From positions 1 through 64,000 of the forward strand of contig JQKK01000010.1 of the NCBI GenBank assembly GCA_000746015.1: a stretch of DNA of 64,000 bases, in the 5' to 3' direction. Origin of the DNA: Lachnospiraceae bacterium MA2020. Its GTDB lineage: Bacteria > Bacillota > Clostridia > Lachnospirales > Lachnospiraceae. Each line of letters opens with the position of its first letter. Position 1 is the first letter of the stretch. The notes under the pieces were generated by a model. It was given only the letters and a program-made list of their open reading frames with translations, had not been told where the DNA came from and did no database searches. Shown here in pieces: positions 1 to 10,789 of the stretch. The position numbers and the translations under genes are program-made.

Positions 1-2631
<2,631 letters not shown>

Positions 2632-2654
2632 TTCATTAGAGGATGGACTGAACG

Positions 2655-3263
2655 ATGGTTGCTATCATTGACTATGATGCTGGAAATATCAGAAGTGTTG
2701 AGAAAGCTGTAAACAGCCTTGGCTCTGAAGTTATGATTACCCGTAATGCAAATGAAATACTGTCACAAGACCATATTATACTCCCAGGCGTGGGTGCTTT
2801 TGGCGACGCCATGGAGAAGCTTTCTAAATATGGTCTTGTAGATGTAATAAAAGAAGTTGCTGACAGGCAGATTCCCTTATTGGGAATCTGTCTTGGACAG
2901 CAACTTTTTTTTGAAAGAAGCGAGGAATCAGAAGGTGTTGAAGGTCTTGGCTTGCTAAAGGGAGAAGTTGTAAAGCTTCCAACTGAAACGGGGCTTAAAG
3001 TTCCAAATATCGGATGGAATTCACTTGAACTGCATAATGGTGGAAGGCTCTTTAAGGGTATAGAAGAAGGCTCTTTCGTGTATTTTGTACATTCATATTA
3101 CTGCAAGGCAGAGCAAAGAGATGTAGTAAAGGCTACGATAGAGTATGGCACAAGAGCGGATGTTTCTGTGGAAAAGGGAAATATCTTTGCTACGCAGTTT
3201 CATCCGGAAAAAAGTTCAGATATAGGATTGAAGATACTTGATAACTTTTTGCAGGTGAGGTAA
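2655..3263 (+). CDS. hisH: Imidazole glycerol phosphate synthase, glutaminase subunit HisH
   Basis: HisH hydrolyses glutamine and passes ammonia to HisF in histidine biosynthesis. The 202-residue protein has the class I amidotransferase layout: N-terminal [12 protein letters not shown], oxyanion region PGVGAFG, nucleophile Cys79 in [10 protein letters not shown], and His183 and Glu185 in QFHPEKS. Length is normal. The ATG is preceded by AGAGGATGG. hisF starts 6 bases after the stop, so the two subunits are co-transcribed. No other his genes are near, so the rest of the pathway must be encoded elsewhere. Confidence 0.97.
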   Translation: MVAIIDYDAGNIRSVEKAVNSLGSEVMITRNANEILSQDHIILPGVGAFGDAMEKLSKYGLVDVIKEVADRQIPLLGICLGQQLFFERSEESEGVEGLGLLKGEVVKLPTETGLKVPNIGWNSLELHNGGRLFKGIEEGSFVYFVHSYYCKAEQRDVVKATIEYGTRADVSVEKGNIFATQFHPEKSSDIGLKILDNFLQVR

Positions 3264-3269
3264 GGAGCT

Positions 3270-4037
3270 ATGTACACTAAGAGAATAATTCCATGTCTGG
3301 ATGTAAATGCCGGAAGAGTAGTGAAGGGTGTAAATTTTGTAAATCTGAAGGATGCCGGTGATCCCGTAGAAGTCGCAAAGGTGTATGATCGAGAAGGGGC
3401 TGATGAGCTGGTATTTCTCGATATAACTGCTACAAGTGATAAAAGGCGCACAGTTACGGAGCTTGTAAGAGAAGTTGCAAGTCAGGTATTTATACCGTTT
3501 ACAGTTGGCGGCGGTATCAGAAGTGTAGATGATTTTAAGGCTGTACTGAGAGAAGGCGCTGATAAGGTAGCTGTAAACAGTGCTGCACTTGATAATCCTG
3601 AGCTGATAAGTGAGGCGGCAGCAAAATTCGGAAGCCAGTGTGTAGTAGTGGCTATCGATGCCAGAAGGCGTGAAAATGCCGAAGGTTGGACAGTATATAA
3701 GGCCGGTGGAAGGATAGACACCGGAGTAGATGCAATAGAGTGGGCAAAGCGCGCAGTATCATTGGGAGCCGGAGAAATATTGCTTACGAGCATGGATTGT
3801 GATGGAACAAAGGACGGCTATGATATAGAGCTGACGAGGAAAATTGCAGATAGTGTCCCTGTACCGGTAATTGCATCGGGTGGAGCAGGAACAAAGGAGC
3901 ATTTCCTTGAAGCATTGACGGAGGGACATGCAGAAGCAGCGCTTGCGGCATCGCTATTTCATTACAAGGAATTGACTATAAGTGAAGTCAAGCAGTACTT
4001 AAAGGAACAAGGAGTTAATGTTAGATGTCAGCAATAA
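3270..4037 (+). CDS. hisF: Imidazole glycerol phosphate synthase, cyclase subunit HisF
   Basis: HisF is the (beta/alpha)8 barrel that uses ammonia from HisH to convert PRFAR to imidazole glycerol phosphate and AICAR. The 255-residue protein starts [19 protein letters not shown], with catalytic Asp11, and has the second catalytic Asp near residue 130 in VVVAIDARR. Phosphate-binding loops FTVGGGIRS and ASGGAG are present. SD AAGGAG lies just before the ATG. The 3' end overlaps ung by 13 bases. The AICAR by-product is the substrate of the formyltransferase encoded at 5526-6704, although shared use here is only an inference. Confidence 0.97.
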   Translation: MYTKRIIPCLDVNAGRVVKGVNFVNLKDAGDPVEVAKVYDREGADELVFLDITATSDKRRTVTELVREVASQVFIPFTVGGGIRSVDDFKAVLREGADKVAVNSAALDNPELISEAAAKFGSQCVVVAIDARRRENAEGWTVYKAGGRIDTGVDAIEWAKRAVSLGAGEILLTSMDCDGTKDGYDIELTRKIADSVPVPVIASGGAGTKEHFLEALTEGHAEAALAASLFHYKELTISEVKQYLKEQGVNVRCQQ

Positions 4038-4717
4038 GTAATGACTGGCTGGAGGCAATCTCGGATGAGTTTACCAAGCCGTATTATAAAGAATTATATA
4101 AATTTGTTAAGGAAGAGTATTCAACACATGTGATATATCCTCCGTCGGATGATATTTTTAATGCAATGCATCTGACACCACTGAAAAAGGTAAAAGCGGT
4201 AATACTTGGACAGGATCCATATCACAATGAGCATCAGGCACACGGGCTTTCATTTTCCGTACTTCCTGATGTACTTCCAAAGGACATACCGCCATCATTA
4301 AAAAATATATATAAAGAGCTGCATGAAGATCTGGGATGCACAATACCAAATAACGGTTATCTGAAAAAATGGGCTGAGCAGGGCGTACTTATGCTCAATA
4401 CGGTACTTACTGTGAGGGCACATGAGGCGGCTTCACATCAGAAGCATGGATGGGAGCAGTTTACCGATGCGATAATTCGCGCGGTGGAAGCTCAGGACAG
4501 GCCGATAGTCTACATGCTTTGGGGCAGACCTGCGCAGGCAAAGGCGGATATGATCACAAATCCAAAACATCTTGTGCTCAAGGCTGCACATCCAAGCCCG
4601 CTTTCTGCGAGCAGAGGATTCTTTGGGTGCCGACACTTTTCTGCATGTAATAAGTTTTTGGCAGAAAATGGAGAAAATGCCATAGACTGGCAGATAGAGG
4701 ACATTCCTCGCGAATAA
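4025..4717 (+). CDS. ung: Uracil-DNA glycosylase, family 1
   Basis: Removes uracil from DNA as the first step of base excision repair. The 230-residue protein has the family 1 signatures: water-activating loop GQDPYH with Asp64, and the Leu-intercalation loop [13 protein letters not shown] with His189. Length matches the family. The ATG lies inside the last codons of hisF (13-base overlap, different frame), which implies translational coupling. Confidence 0.97.
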   Translation: MSAISNDWLEAISDEFTKPYYKELYKFVKEEYSTHVIYPPSDDIFNAMHLTPLKKVKAVILGQDPYHNEHQAHGLSFSVLPDVLPKDIPPSLKNIYKELHEDLGCTIPNNGYLKKWAEQGVLMLNTVLTVRAHEAASHQKHGWEQFTDAIIRAVEAQDRPIVYMLWGRPAQAKADMITNPKHLVLKAAHPSPLSASRGFFGCRHFSACNKFLAENGENAIDWQIEDIPRE

Positions 4718-4767
4718 GCGGGTTGTCAAATAGATAGTATTTATGAGTTTTTACAAAGGAGAAACTA

Positions 4768-5481
4768 ATGCAAACAAAGAAATTAACAGAGCTTCTTACA
4801 AACAATGCTTATCCGGGACGCGGAATCGTGATCGGTCGTTCTGCTGATGGCAAGAAGGCTGTAATTGCTTATTTCATCATGGGAAGAAGTGAGAACAGCA
4901 GAAACAGAGTTTTTGTTACAGATGGTGAGGGTATCAGGACACAGGCCTTTGATGAGTCCAAGATGGAAGATCCATCACTTATCATCTACGCTCCGGTACG
5001 AGTTCTTGGAAACAAGACTATCGTTACAAATGGTGACCAGACAGATACTATCTACGAGAACATGGACAAGCAGATGACATTTGAGCAGTCACTGCGTTCA
5101 AGAGAGTTTGAGCCGGATGCTCCAAACTACACACCACGTATTTCAGGAATCGTTCATGTATTAAATGGCGAGTGCAACTATGCCATGTCTATCTTAAAGA
5201 GCAACGATGGAGATCCTTCATCATGCCTTAGATACAATTTTGCTTATAATAACCCAAAGAACGGAGAGGGAAGATTCATCCACACTTATGAAGGTGATGG
5301 AAATCCACTTCCAAGCTTCTCAGGCGAGCCTAGAAAGGTTGAGATAGCCGGAGATATTGATGAGTTTACAGAGTCAGTATGGAATGCGCTTAACGAAGAT
5401 AATAAGGTTTCATTGTTTACAAGATTTATTGATATCGAGACAGGAAAATACGAGTCAAGAATTATCAATAAGAACAAGTAA
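4768..5481 (+). CDS. purO: IMP cyclohydrolase, PurO-type
   Basis: The 237-residue protein resembles the stand-alone IMP cyclohydrolase family first known from archaeal PurO, with the N-terminal signature YPGRGIVIGRS and NSRNRVF about residue 45. This family closes the ring of FAICAR to give IMP. The next gene encodes a separate AICAR formyltransferase, so the pair would do the two steps that bifunctional PurH does in most bacteria. SD AAAGGAG precedes the ATG and the gap to the next gene is 44 bases. Assignment is by family resemblance and context. Confidence 0.85.
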   Translation: MQTKKLTELLTNNAYPGRGIVIGRSADGKKAVIAYFIMGRSENSRNRVFVTDGEGIRTQAFDESKMEDPSLIIYAPVRVLGNKTIVTNGDQTDTIYENMDKQMTFEQSLRSREFEPDAPNYTPRISGIVHVLNGECNYAMSILKSNDGDPSSCLRYNFAYNNPKNGEGRFIHTYEGDGNPLPSFSGEPRKVEIAGDIDEFTESVWNALNEDNKVSLFTRFIDIETGKYESRIINKNK

Positions 5482-5525
5482 AAGTAACAGAGATTTATAT
5501 TTAAAACATATATAGAGGAGCAAAA

Positions 5526-6704
5526 ATGAACGAATTATCACTTAAGTATGGATGCAACCCAAATCAGAAGCCAGCAAGAGTATTTATGGAAAACGGAAGT
5601 GATCTTCCGCTTACAGTACTCAACGGCAAGCCAGGATACATCAACCTTCTTGATGCATTTAATGGCTGGCAGCTTGTAAAGGAGCTCAAGGAGGCTACAG
5701 GTCTTCCGGCAGCAACATCCTTTAAGCATGTTTCACCTGCAGGTGCGGCTGTGGGACTTCCACTGTCACCAGTTGAAGCAAAGATTTACTGGGTAGATGA
5801 TCTTGGTGAGCTCAGCCCACTCGCATGTGCATATGCAAGAGCCCGCGGCGCTGACAGAATGTCTTCATACGGAGATTTCATTTCTCTTTCAGATACATGT
5901 GATGTGGATACTGCTAATCTTGTAAAGAGAGAGGTATCTGACGGAATCATCGCTCCCGGCTACACACCGGAGGCTCTTGAGATACTTAAGAGCAAGAAGA
6001 ATGGTAATTACTGCATCCTTCAGATTGATGAGAACTATGTGCCGGAAGCTATCGAGAGAAAGCAGGTATTTGGTGTAACATTCGAGCAGGGAAGAAATAA
6101 CTTTGTTATCAATAAAGAGCTCCTTGAAAATATTGTTACAAAGAATCATGACCTTCCTGAGTCGGCAAAAGTGGACCTTATGCTTTCACTTATAGTTTTG
6201 AAGTATACTCAGTCAAACTCTGTAGCATACGCAAAGGGTGGACAGGCAATCGGTATCGGAGCAGGACAGCAGTCAAGAATCCACTGCACTCGTCTTGCAG
6301 GCTCAAAGGCTGACAACTGGTTCCTCCGTCAGTCTCCACAGGTACTTGAGCTTCCATTCCTTGATGATATCAGACGTGCTGACAGAGATAATGCTATCGA
6401 CATCTACATCGGACACGACTATATGGATGTACTTGCCGATGGCGCATGGCAGAAGGTATTTAAGACAAAGCCGGAGGTATTTACAGAAGAGGACAAGCGC
6501 GCATGGCTTGACAAGAATACAGGAGTTTCTCTTGGTTCTGATGCATTCTTCCCATTTGGCGATAATATTGAGAGAGCTGCAAAGAGTGGCGTTTCTTATA
6601 TCGCTGAGCCGGGTGGATCAATCAGAGATGATAATGTAATCGAGACTTGTGATAAGTACAACATGACAATGTGCTTTACCGGAATGAGACTTTTCCATCA
6701 TTAA
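5526..6704 (+). CDS. AICAR formyltransferase (stand-alone, PurH C-terminal type)
   Basis: The 392-residue protein corresponds to the formyltransferase half of PurH. It transfers a formyl group from 10-formyl-THF to AICAR. Visible signatures are [12 protein letters not shown] near the N-terminus, [14 protein letters not shown] around residue 65 (catalytic Lys-His region), and [20 protein letters not shown] around residue 230. It lacks the N-terminal MGS-like cyclohydrolase domain; the preceding gene supplies that activity. SD GAGGAG precedes the ATG. A 12-bp hairpin terminator follows. Confidence 0.9.
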   Translation: MNELSLKYGCNPNQKPARVFMENGSDLPLTVLNGKPGYINLLDAFNGWQLVKELKEATGLPAATSFKHVSPAGAAVGLPLSPVEAKIYWVDDLGELSPLACAYARARGADRMSSYGDFISLSDTCDVDTANLVKREVSDGIIAPGYTPEALEILKSKKNGNYCILQIDENYVPEAIERKQVFGVTFEQGRNNFVINKELLENIVTKNHDLPESAKVDLMLSLIVLKYTQSNSVAYAKGGQAIGIGAGQQSRIHCTRLAGSKADNWFLRQSPQVLELPFLDDIRRADRDNAIDIYIGHDYMDVLADGAWQKVFKTKPEVFTEEDKRAWLDKNTGVSLGSDAFFPFGDNIERAAKSGVSYIAEPGGSIRDDNVIETCDKYNMTMCFTGMRLFHH

Positions 6705-6725
6705 TACATTAATAAAAGTGTGAAA

Positions 6726-6758
6726 AAATGCAGCGCCTATTGATTGGGCGCTGCATTT
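6726..6758. terminator. Bidirectional terminator between convergent genes
   Basis: Bases 6726-6737 pair perfectly with 6747-6758 (12 bp, 9-base loop). The upstream side is A-rich and the downstream side T-rich. It can therefore end the formyltransferase transcript on + and the nuclease-like gene on -. Confidence 0.85.
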
Positions 6759-6767
6759 GCGTATGGA

Positions 6768-7661
6768 TTATTTTCCTAATGCGGCAAGCTGAGCCTCAAG
6801 CTCTTTAATGCGGGCAATTGCCTTAGCGTTTTCGGCCTGAGCTTTAGCGCTTTCGGCCTGAGCTTTAGCACTTTCCAATTGAACTGATGCTATAATGGCG
6901 TCCTTTTCTGCCAATAAAACATCTTTTTCTGCTAGAGCAGCTTCTTTTTCGGCTTCAAATAATCTACCAACTTTAGTCATTCTTATCCACCCCTTTACCT
7001 TGTCACCTAACTCATCATCAATGATCTTGTCGGCAAAAACCAACATACCTGCCAGCACAAAAGTCATTGTGTCTTCGTCTGCAAGATTTTTTGCTAAGTT
7101 AAATGATTTTTCTAAGGCAAATGCCTTTCGCTCTTTGTCTTTGTAAGTTAATGGGAGTATTATAAACTCCATCAATTCTTCCTCAGTAAGTTTTTCTCCT
7201 GAATTAACTTTAGAAGTAAGTCTATTCATGACTTCTTCTGAGTTTATTTCGGAAAGAAAAGCACTATCAATCTCCAACTTCAATGATCCTATATCATAGC
7301 TATTGCATACGGAGGATTTTGTTACATCCGCTGTATAAATAACGATCATACGGATTTTGATATCGAGTTTACCTTGTTTTTTGTATCGTTCTACTACTCT
7401 TGTAATATAGTTTAGGTACTTAACTTTGTTTTCTTCTTTGTAGACACTTTCGTAGTCGATTATAGCAATAGTGCCATCTTCAAGCAAAAACAAATTGTCA
7501 ATCCTAAGCTCATTGGCTGATACATCAGGAAGGTTAGTGGGAAGAACCTGTACAACTTTGGGCAAGTCTAACCCATAAACTTTCAAAGATTTTCCAACAA
7601 AATTATCGGCAAAAACTTTACTAATAATATCTTTGTTTTGATAAGCAATGTCATCACTCAT
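6768..7661 (-). CDS. PD-(D/E)XK nuclease-like protein (Rpn/YhgA-type) with C-terminal coiled coil
   Basis: The 297-residue product has an N-terminal region (about 40-110) with ELRIDNLFLLEDG, then AIIDYESVYKEE, then YLNYITRVVERY. This spacing of Asp, Asp-x-Glu and the following helix fits the PD-(D/E)XK fold of Rpn-type recombination-promoting nucleases and related transposase-like families. The C-terminus is a coiled coil with an Ala-rich heptad repeat (AQAESAKAQAENAKA). It is the only clear minus-strand gene in the window. An AGGA box lies just before the ATG and a good promoter lies upstream. Such families are often multicopy in Lachnospiraceae. The nuclease activity is inferred. Confidence 0.65.
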   Translation of the reverse strand: MSDDIAYQNKDIISKVFADNFVGKSLKVYGLDLPKVVQVLPTNLPDVSANELRIDNLFLLEDGTIAIIDYESVYKEENKVKYLNYITRVVERYKKQGKLDIKIRMIVIYTADVTKSSVCNSYDIGSLKLEIDSAFLSEINSEEVMNRLTSKVNSGEKLTEEELMEFIILPLTYKDKERKAFALEKSFNLAKNLADEDTMTFVLAGMLVFADKIIDDELGDKVKGWIRMTKVGRLFEAEKEAALAEKDVLLAEKDAIIASVQLESAKAQAESAKAQAENAKAIARIKELEAQLAALGK

Positions 7662-7717
7662 GTTTAAAGTCCTATCTTAAGTAAATTTGTGATATCCTTG
7701 CAAGAAGTATCAAGTTA

Positions 7718-7746
7718 ATTATAGCACTAATGTTCGGGGGTGTCTA
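7718..7746 (-). promoter_or_regulatory. Sigma-A-type promoter of the nuclease-like gene
   Basis: On the minus strand, TAGACA (7746-7741) and TATAAT (7723-7718) are 17 bases apart. The -10 lies about 57 bases before the start codon. Confidence 0.6.
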
Positions 7747-7850
7747 GGAGGAAATGGAAAAAGAATTATTGATAATGTATACAATAATATTTAAATTGTA
7801 TTACATTAAGTACAATATTTTTAAAACCAATTAAATTATGTCGGGTACTA

Positions 7851-7887
7851 TATAATGTAACATCAAAGCTGAGAAGAGGCACAGCTT
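7851..7887 (+). promoter_or_regulatory. -10 box and leader hairpin of secreted paralogue 1
   Basis: TATAAT at 7851-7856 lacks a convincing -35 box. The leader then holds AAGCTG (7866-7871) pairing with CAGCTT (7882-7887) around a loop that includes GAGGCA. A hairpin with a GAGGCACA loop also precedes the paralogue at 10790. Confidence 0.45.
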
Positions 7888-7931
7888 ATTCAGCAAATAC
7901 TTGGTTAAATTTTTGAAAGAGGGAAGAAATT

Positions 7932-8888
7932 ATGAACAGAAGAAAAGCACTTTCACTTCTTCTTGCAGCATCTATGATATTCACAATGAATTCAGTTGCA
8001 TTCGCTGCAGAAGAGACAACAGACAATGTTGAGACTATTGAGACACAGGTAGTTTATAAGGATGATGCTGAGAAGGAAAAGGCATTAGGTCAGAGCACTA
8101 ACGAATATGGCGGAAAAACATATAAAACATCCTCTGAAAATAGTAAGGTTCTTGAAACAGCATTTAAGGCTGGTATTGCTTTACGCGGTATAAGAGGTAC
8201 TACGACTGCAACAGGAAGCAAAATCAAAGGAACAGCATTTACAGGAACAAAGAAGACTGGCTTTAGAATGTATGTTTCTGCAAATGGATACAGAACATCT
8301 GTAAAGAGTGTTAAGATTACTTCTAATGCTAAAGATTGTGGTTCTGAGATTTCTTATAAGATTAGTGCATTAAATGGTGCCCAGTTTGTAGAGAAGTATG
8401 ATCCTACTAGCCCATTAGACAATGATCGTGATGGATTTATTTCACTTCAGCCAAAGGACGCAAAAGAAGGCTTCAAGGCACTCAAGAACAGCCTTTCAAC
8501 AATCAAGGGTTATGAATTTAAGGCTGTTATCGTTCCACAGAGGTTGACAGGTGCAGTTTCTGATAACTATGTAAAGTCACTTGGTAAGACAGTATCTGCT
8601 GGTGATATTGATGGTTCAAATGGATCTGGATATGATCTTACAGAGAAAGTAGTAGTTACAACTAAGGGTGGTGCTGTTAAGAAGGTACAGGTTGTAGAGC
8701 CACAGTACATTAAGTCAACAGATTCTGAGTGGGGTAACCTTGTACAGGGAACATATGCAAAGCTTAAGCTCAGAACACTTAAGAAGAACAAGGATTATAC
8801 ACTTAGTGGAAATACAGTTGTAATCGACAATTCTAAGGTATTCTATACATATAGCGATGAGCTCAAGAATTTTGAGGCTAAGTGGTAA
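7932..8888 (+). CDS. Secreted protein of unknown function, paralogue 1
   Basis: The 318-residue protein starts with a classic signal peptide (NRRKALSLLLAASMIF, then cleavage site AFAA near residue 26). No domain is recognised. It is a paralogue of the product of 10790-11878. Shared parts are the signal peptide, TGSKIK, a strand-rich block VSANGYRTSVKSVKITS, and the C-terminal block LKKNKDYTLSGN followed by VVIDNSKVF. No sortase motif or SLH repeat is seen, so the product is probably released or held non-covalently. SD GAAAGAGGG is identical to that of the paralogue. I infer an exported surface or extracellular protein. Confidence 0.8.
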   Translation: MNRRKALSLLLAASMIFTMNSVAFAAEETTDNVETIETQVVYKDDAEKEKALGQSTNEYGGKTYKTSSENSKVLETAFKAGIALRGIRGTTTATGSKIKGTAFTGTKKTGFRMYVSANGYRTSVKSVKITSNAKDCGSEISYKISALNGAQFVEKYDPTSPLDNDRDGFISLQPKDAKEGFKALKNSLSTIKGYEFKAVIVPQRLTGAVSDNYVKSLGKTVSAGDIDGSNGSGYDLTEKVVVTTKGGAVKKVQVVEPQYIKSTDSEWGNLVQGTYAKLKLRTLKKNKDYTLSGNTVVIDNSKVFYTYSDELKNFEAKW

Positions 8889-8937
8889 TTAATAGTTTTT
8901 TGCTAATATAGCAGAGAGAAGAGAGAGTTTATATAAT

Positions 8938-8975
8938 AAACCCCAGTCGTGGCGGGTCTGCCACGGCTGGGGTTT
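8938..8975 (+). terminator. Rho-independent terminator of paralogue 1
   Basis: Bases 8938-8953 pair with 8960-8975 through a CCCCAGTC...GGGG stem with one G-U pair and a 6-base loop, followed by T4. The same stem type ends paralogue 2. Confidence 0.9.
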
Positions 8976-9049
8976 TATGTTTGTTGAAGGAGATAATAGA
9001 TTTGTGCTATATTAAAAAAATAAAGTGAAAATGGGATGGATGGTTTGAA

Positions 9050-9502
9050 ATGATTGATATTTATACAGTGAAAAAAAATGATCCTGATTGGATTATAAAG
9101 AATGATCTGTTTTTTAACTTAAATACAGGTAATGAAGAATTATCTGAAAGAGATACTGAGATTATCAAAGAAATTGATGATGCGGAGCTGAAAGATGACA
9201 AGCGGATACAGACAAAATATGGTTTGGGGACAATAAGAAATCTGTCATCAGGATGTAAGACTTTATTAAATATTATTAAACATCCAGAAAAGGTCGTGTG
9301 TGTAGAAGAATGTGGACCTAATGTGCTCAAATATATTTTTTCTATGGACAATATAAAAATATATATGTCACGTCCAACATTAACGGATATTTCAGAAGAT
9401 ACACAGTTTAGATTTAATGATAATGAAATTGTAACCGGAAGTGCGGGATATAATGAATGGTGGAGTAGAGAGTATGAAAGGAGAGAAAAACTTGATATAT
9501 AA
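9050..9502 (+). CDS. DUF4869-like protein
   Basis: The 150-residue protein has the central signature LSSGCKTLLNIIKHPEKV followed by ECGPNVLKYI. From memory this matches the DUF4869 family of gut Firmicutes, whose role is unknown. No signal peptide or membrane segment is seen. The SD is weak (GGATGG). It is the first gene of a three-gene module: its last 29 bases overlap the P-loop gene, which indicates translational coupling. The region is clearly AT-richer than the flanking housekeeping genes. Function is not known. Confidence 0.6.
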   Translation: MIDIYTVKKNDPDWIIKNDLFFNLNTGNEELSERDTEIIKEIDDAELKDDKRIQTKYGLGTIRNLSSGCKTLLNIIKHPEKVVCVEECGPNVLKYIFSMDNIKIYMSRPTLTDISEDTQFRFNDNEIVTGSAGYNEWWSREYERREKLDI

Positions 9503-9893
9503 TAATATCCATTTTAAGGCTGATCCTTATTCGTATGACTTGTCATTTGAAGATAGAATTACACTTGTTGGTGGCGATAGCGCTACGGGAAAAACCGTTC
9601 TTTATGAATTGCTGGAAGATGTAAAGCAAACTAATGAATATAATGCAATTAAATTGTTCAACTATAAGACAGATGATATTTGTGATGCCGTTACGAAATG
9701 CAGAAATAATTTCATAGTTATAGATAATGCAGACATTTTGATAGATGATGAAATTAGAAGATTTATTAATTTTGAATTTTCCAATCAGTATATGCTTTTT
9801 TTGAGAAATTGTGATGGATTAAATGTATCAGACAAAAGTTTTAAGGTATTAAAGCTTGAAAACAATATAATATCTTTGAAAGAGGAAATTTGA
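9474..9893 (+). CDS. Short P-loop ATPase
   Basis: I chose ATG 9474 because GGAG lies 8 bases upstream; an earlier in-frame ATG at 9441 has no SD. The product is about 139 residues. It has Walker A GGDSATGKT near residue 35 and Walker B NFIVIDNADIL near residue 85, then FINFEFSNQYMLFLRN, which could hold a sensor residue. It is much shorter than normal AAA+ or ABC ATPases and probably acts with its neighbours. It overlaps the DUF4869-like gene by 29 bases and ends one base before the next gene. Confidence 0.7.
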   Translation: MKGEKNLIYNNIHFKADPYSYDLSFEDRITLVGGDSATGKTVLYELLEDVKQTNEYNAIKLFNYKTDDICDAVTKCRNNFIVIDNADILIDDEIRRFINFEFSNQYMLFLRNCDGLNVSDKSFKVLKLENNIISLKEEI

Positions 9894-9894
9894 A

Positions 9895-10572
9895 GTGAAG
9901 TATTTATGGACAGAGGATACTGGAGCTGGATTACATTTTTGGCAGTTGGTAAATCAGCTCTTTTTTAATGGAGTCATGGTGCTTGAAAGCAAAGGGAGTA
10001 ATCAGGGAATACTTGACTCACTTTCAAGTACGATTTTACAAGATGATGACATTATATATATTGCATTTGACCATGTTGTTGATAATCAGGATATACGAAA
10101 TAAGTATAGAATGCTTAGATCATATGCAGATAATTCTGATGGTAAAATCATAATTTTGGATATGATTTGTTTTGAATATCTGATTTTGGCATTTGAGGAT
10201 CTGGTTGCTTGGACCGGTACAGGTAAGGCAGACAAGATTATAATGCGAAAAGATATACTTTCATCGATAGAGGGACATAAAATAGAATTGTCTAACATAA
10301 AGAATGAAAAAACGCTGCACTACATTTCAAGTTTTAAGAGATACTCAACAGAAAAGGTTATGAAATCTTTATTGGGAGAGCTAACAGAAAATGAAAAGTG
10401 GTCCGTAAAAGGGGCACTGATGGGAGAATGCTGGTATAAAGATTGTTGCGTATCTGATCATCATAATAATATCAGATGTGGTAAACCAGATACCAACATG
10501 GGAAAAGAGAAAATGATGAGATTAATCCTTTCAGATAAGGTACAAGATGTAATAAAGAGTATTGTTTTGTGA
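9895..10572 (+). CDS. Unknown protein, possible TOPRIM-like fold with Cys/His tail
   Basis: Start GTG at 9895 is preceded by AGAGGA and lies one base after the ATPase stop. The 225-residue protein has an N-terminal alternating strand/helix pattern: VMVLESKGS, DIIYIAFDHVVDN and KIIILDMICFEYLIL. The Glu followed by a Gly-Ser turn and the later Asp resemble a TOPRIM core as in OLD/DUF4435 proteins, but this is an impression only. The C-terminus holds a Cys/His cluster, ECWYKDCCVSDHHNNIRC, suited to bind a metal. Linked to a P-loop ATPase, it recalls a split ATPase/TOPRIM pair. Function is not known. Confidence 0.5.
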   Translation: MKYLWTEDTGAGLHFWQLVNQLFFNGVMVLESKGSNQGILDSLSSTILQDDDIIYIAFDHVVDNQDIRNKYRMLRSYADNSDGKIIILDMICFEYLILAFEDLVAWTGTGKADKIIMRKDILSSIEGHKIELSNIKNEKTLHYISSFKRYSTEKVMKSLLGELTENEKWSVKGALMGECWYKDCCVSDHHNNIRCGKPDTNMGKEKMMRLILSDKVQDVIKSIVL

Positions 10573-10685
10573 TGCATTTAAATAATAATTATTCTAAAAA
10601 GTCTATAAACATTGTAAATATGCCATATGGAATCTGTTTATAAATTTTGCATTTTATTTAGAACACAAAATCTACACAAATGTGG

Positions 10686-10714
10686 TTGACTTTGTATACA
10701 GTATATCGTATACT
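10686..10714 (+). promoter_or_regulatory. Sigma-A-type promoter of secreted paralogue 2
   Basis: TTGACT (10686-10691) and TATACT (10709-10714) are separated by exactly 17 bases. The spacer and -10 include two GTATAC palindromes. Confidence 0.75.
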
Positions 10715-10723
10715 TGCAAACGT

Positions 10724-10746
10724 TGAGTCGAGGCACAAGCGACTCA
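10724..10746 (+). promoter_or_regulatory. Leader hairpin of secreted paralogue 2
   Basis: TGAGTCG (10724-10730) pairs with CGACTCA (10740-10746) around the loop AGGCACAAG. It lies at the expected 5' end of the transcript. The GAGGCACA core is shared with the leader at 7866-7887, although the stems differ. Confidence 0.55.
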
Positions 10747-10789
10747 TCGGTAAAAATGTTTTATTATTTTGAAAGAGGGAATAATTATT

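Noticed and set aside
7857-7931. c-di-GMP or other known riboswitch in the leaders of the secreted paralogues
   Set aside because: I tried to fit the GEMM core and other known aptamers but the key conserved parts are absent; only a simple hairpin is supported.
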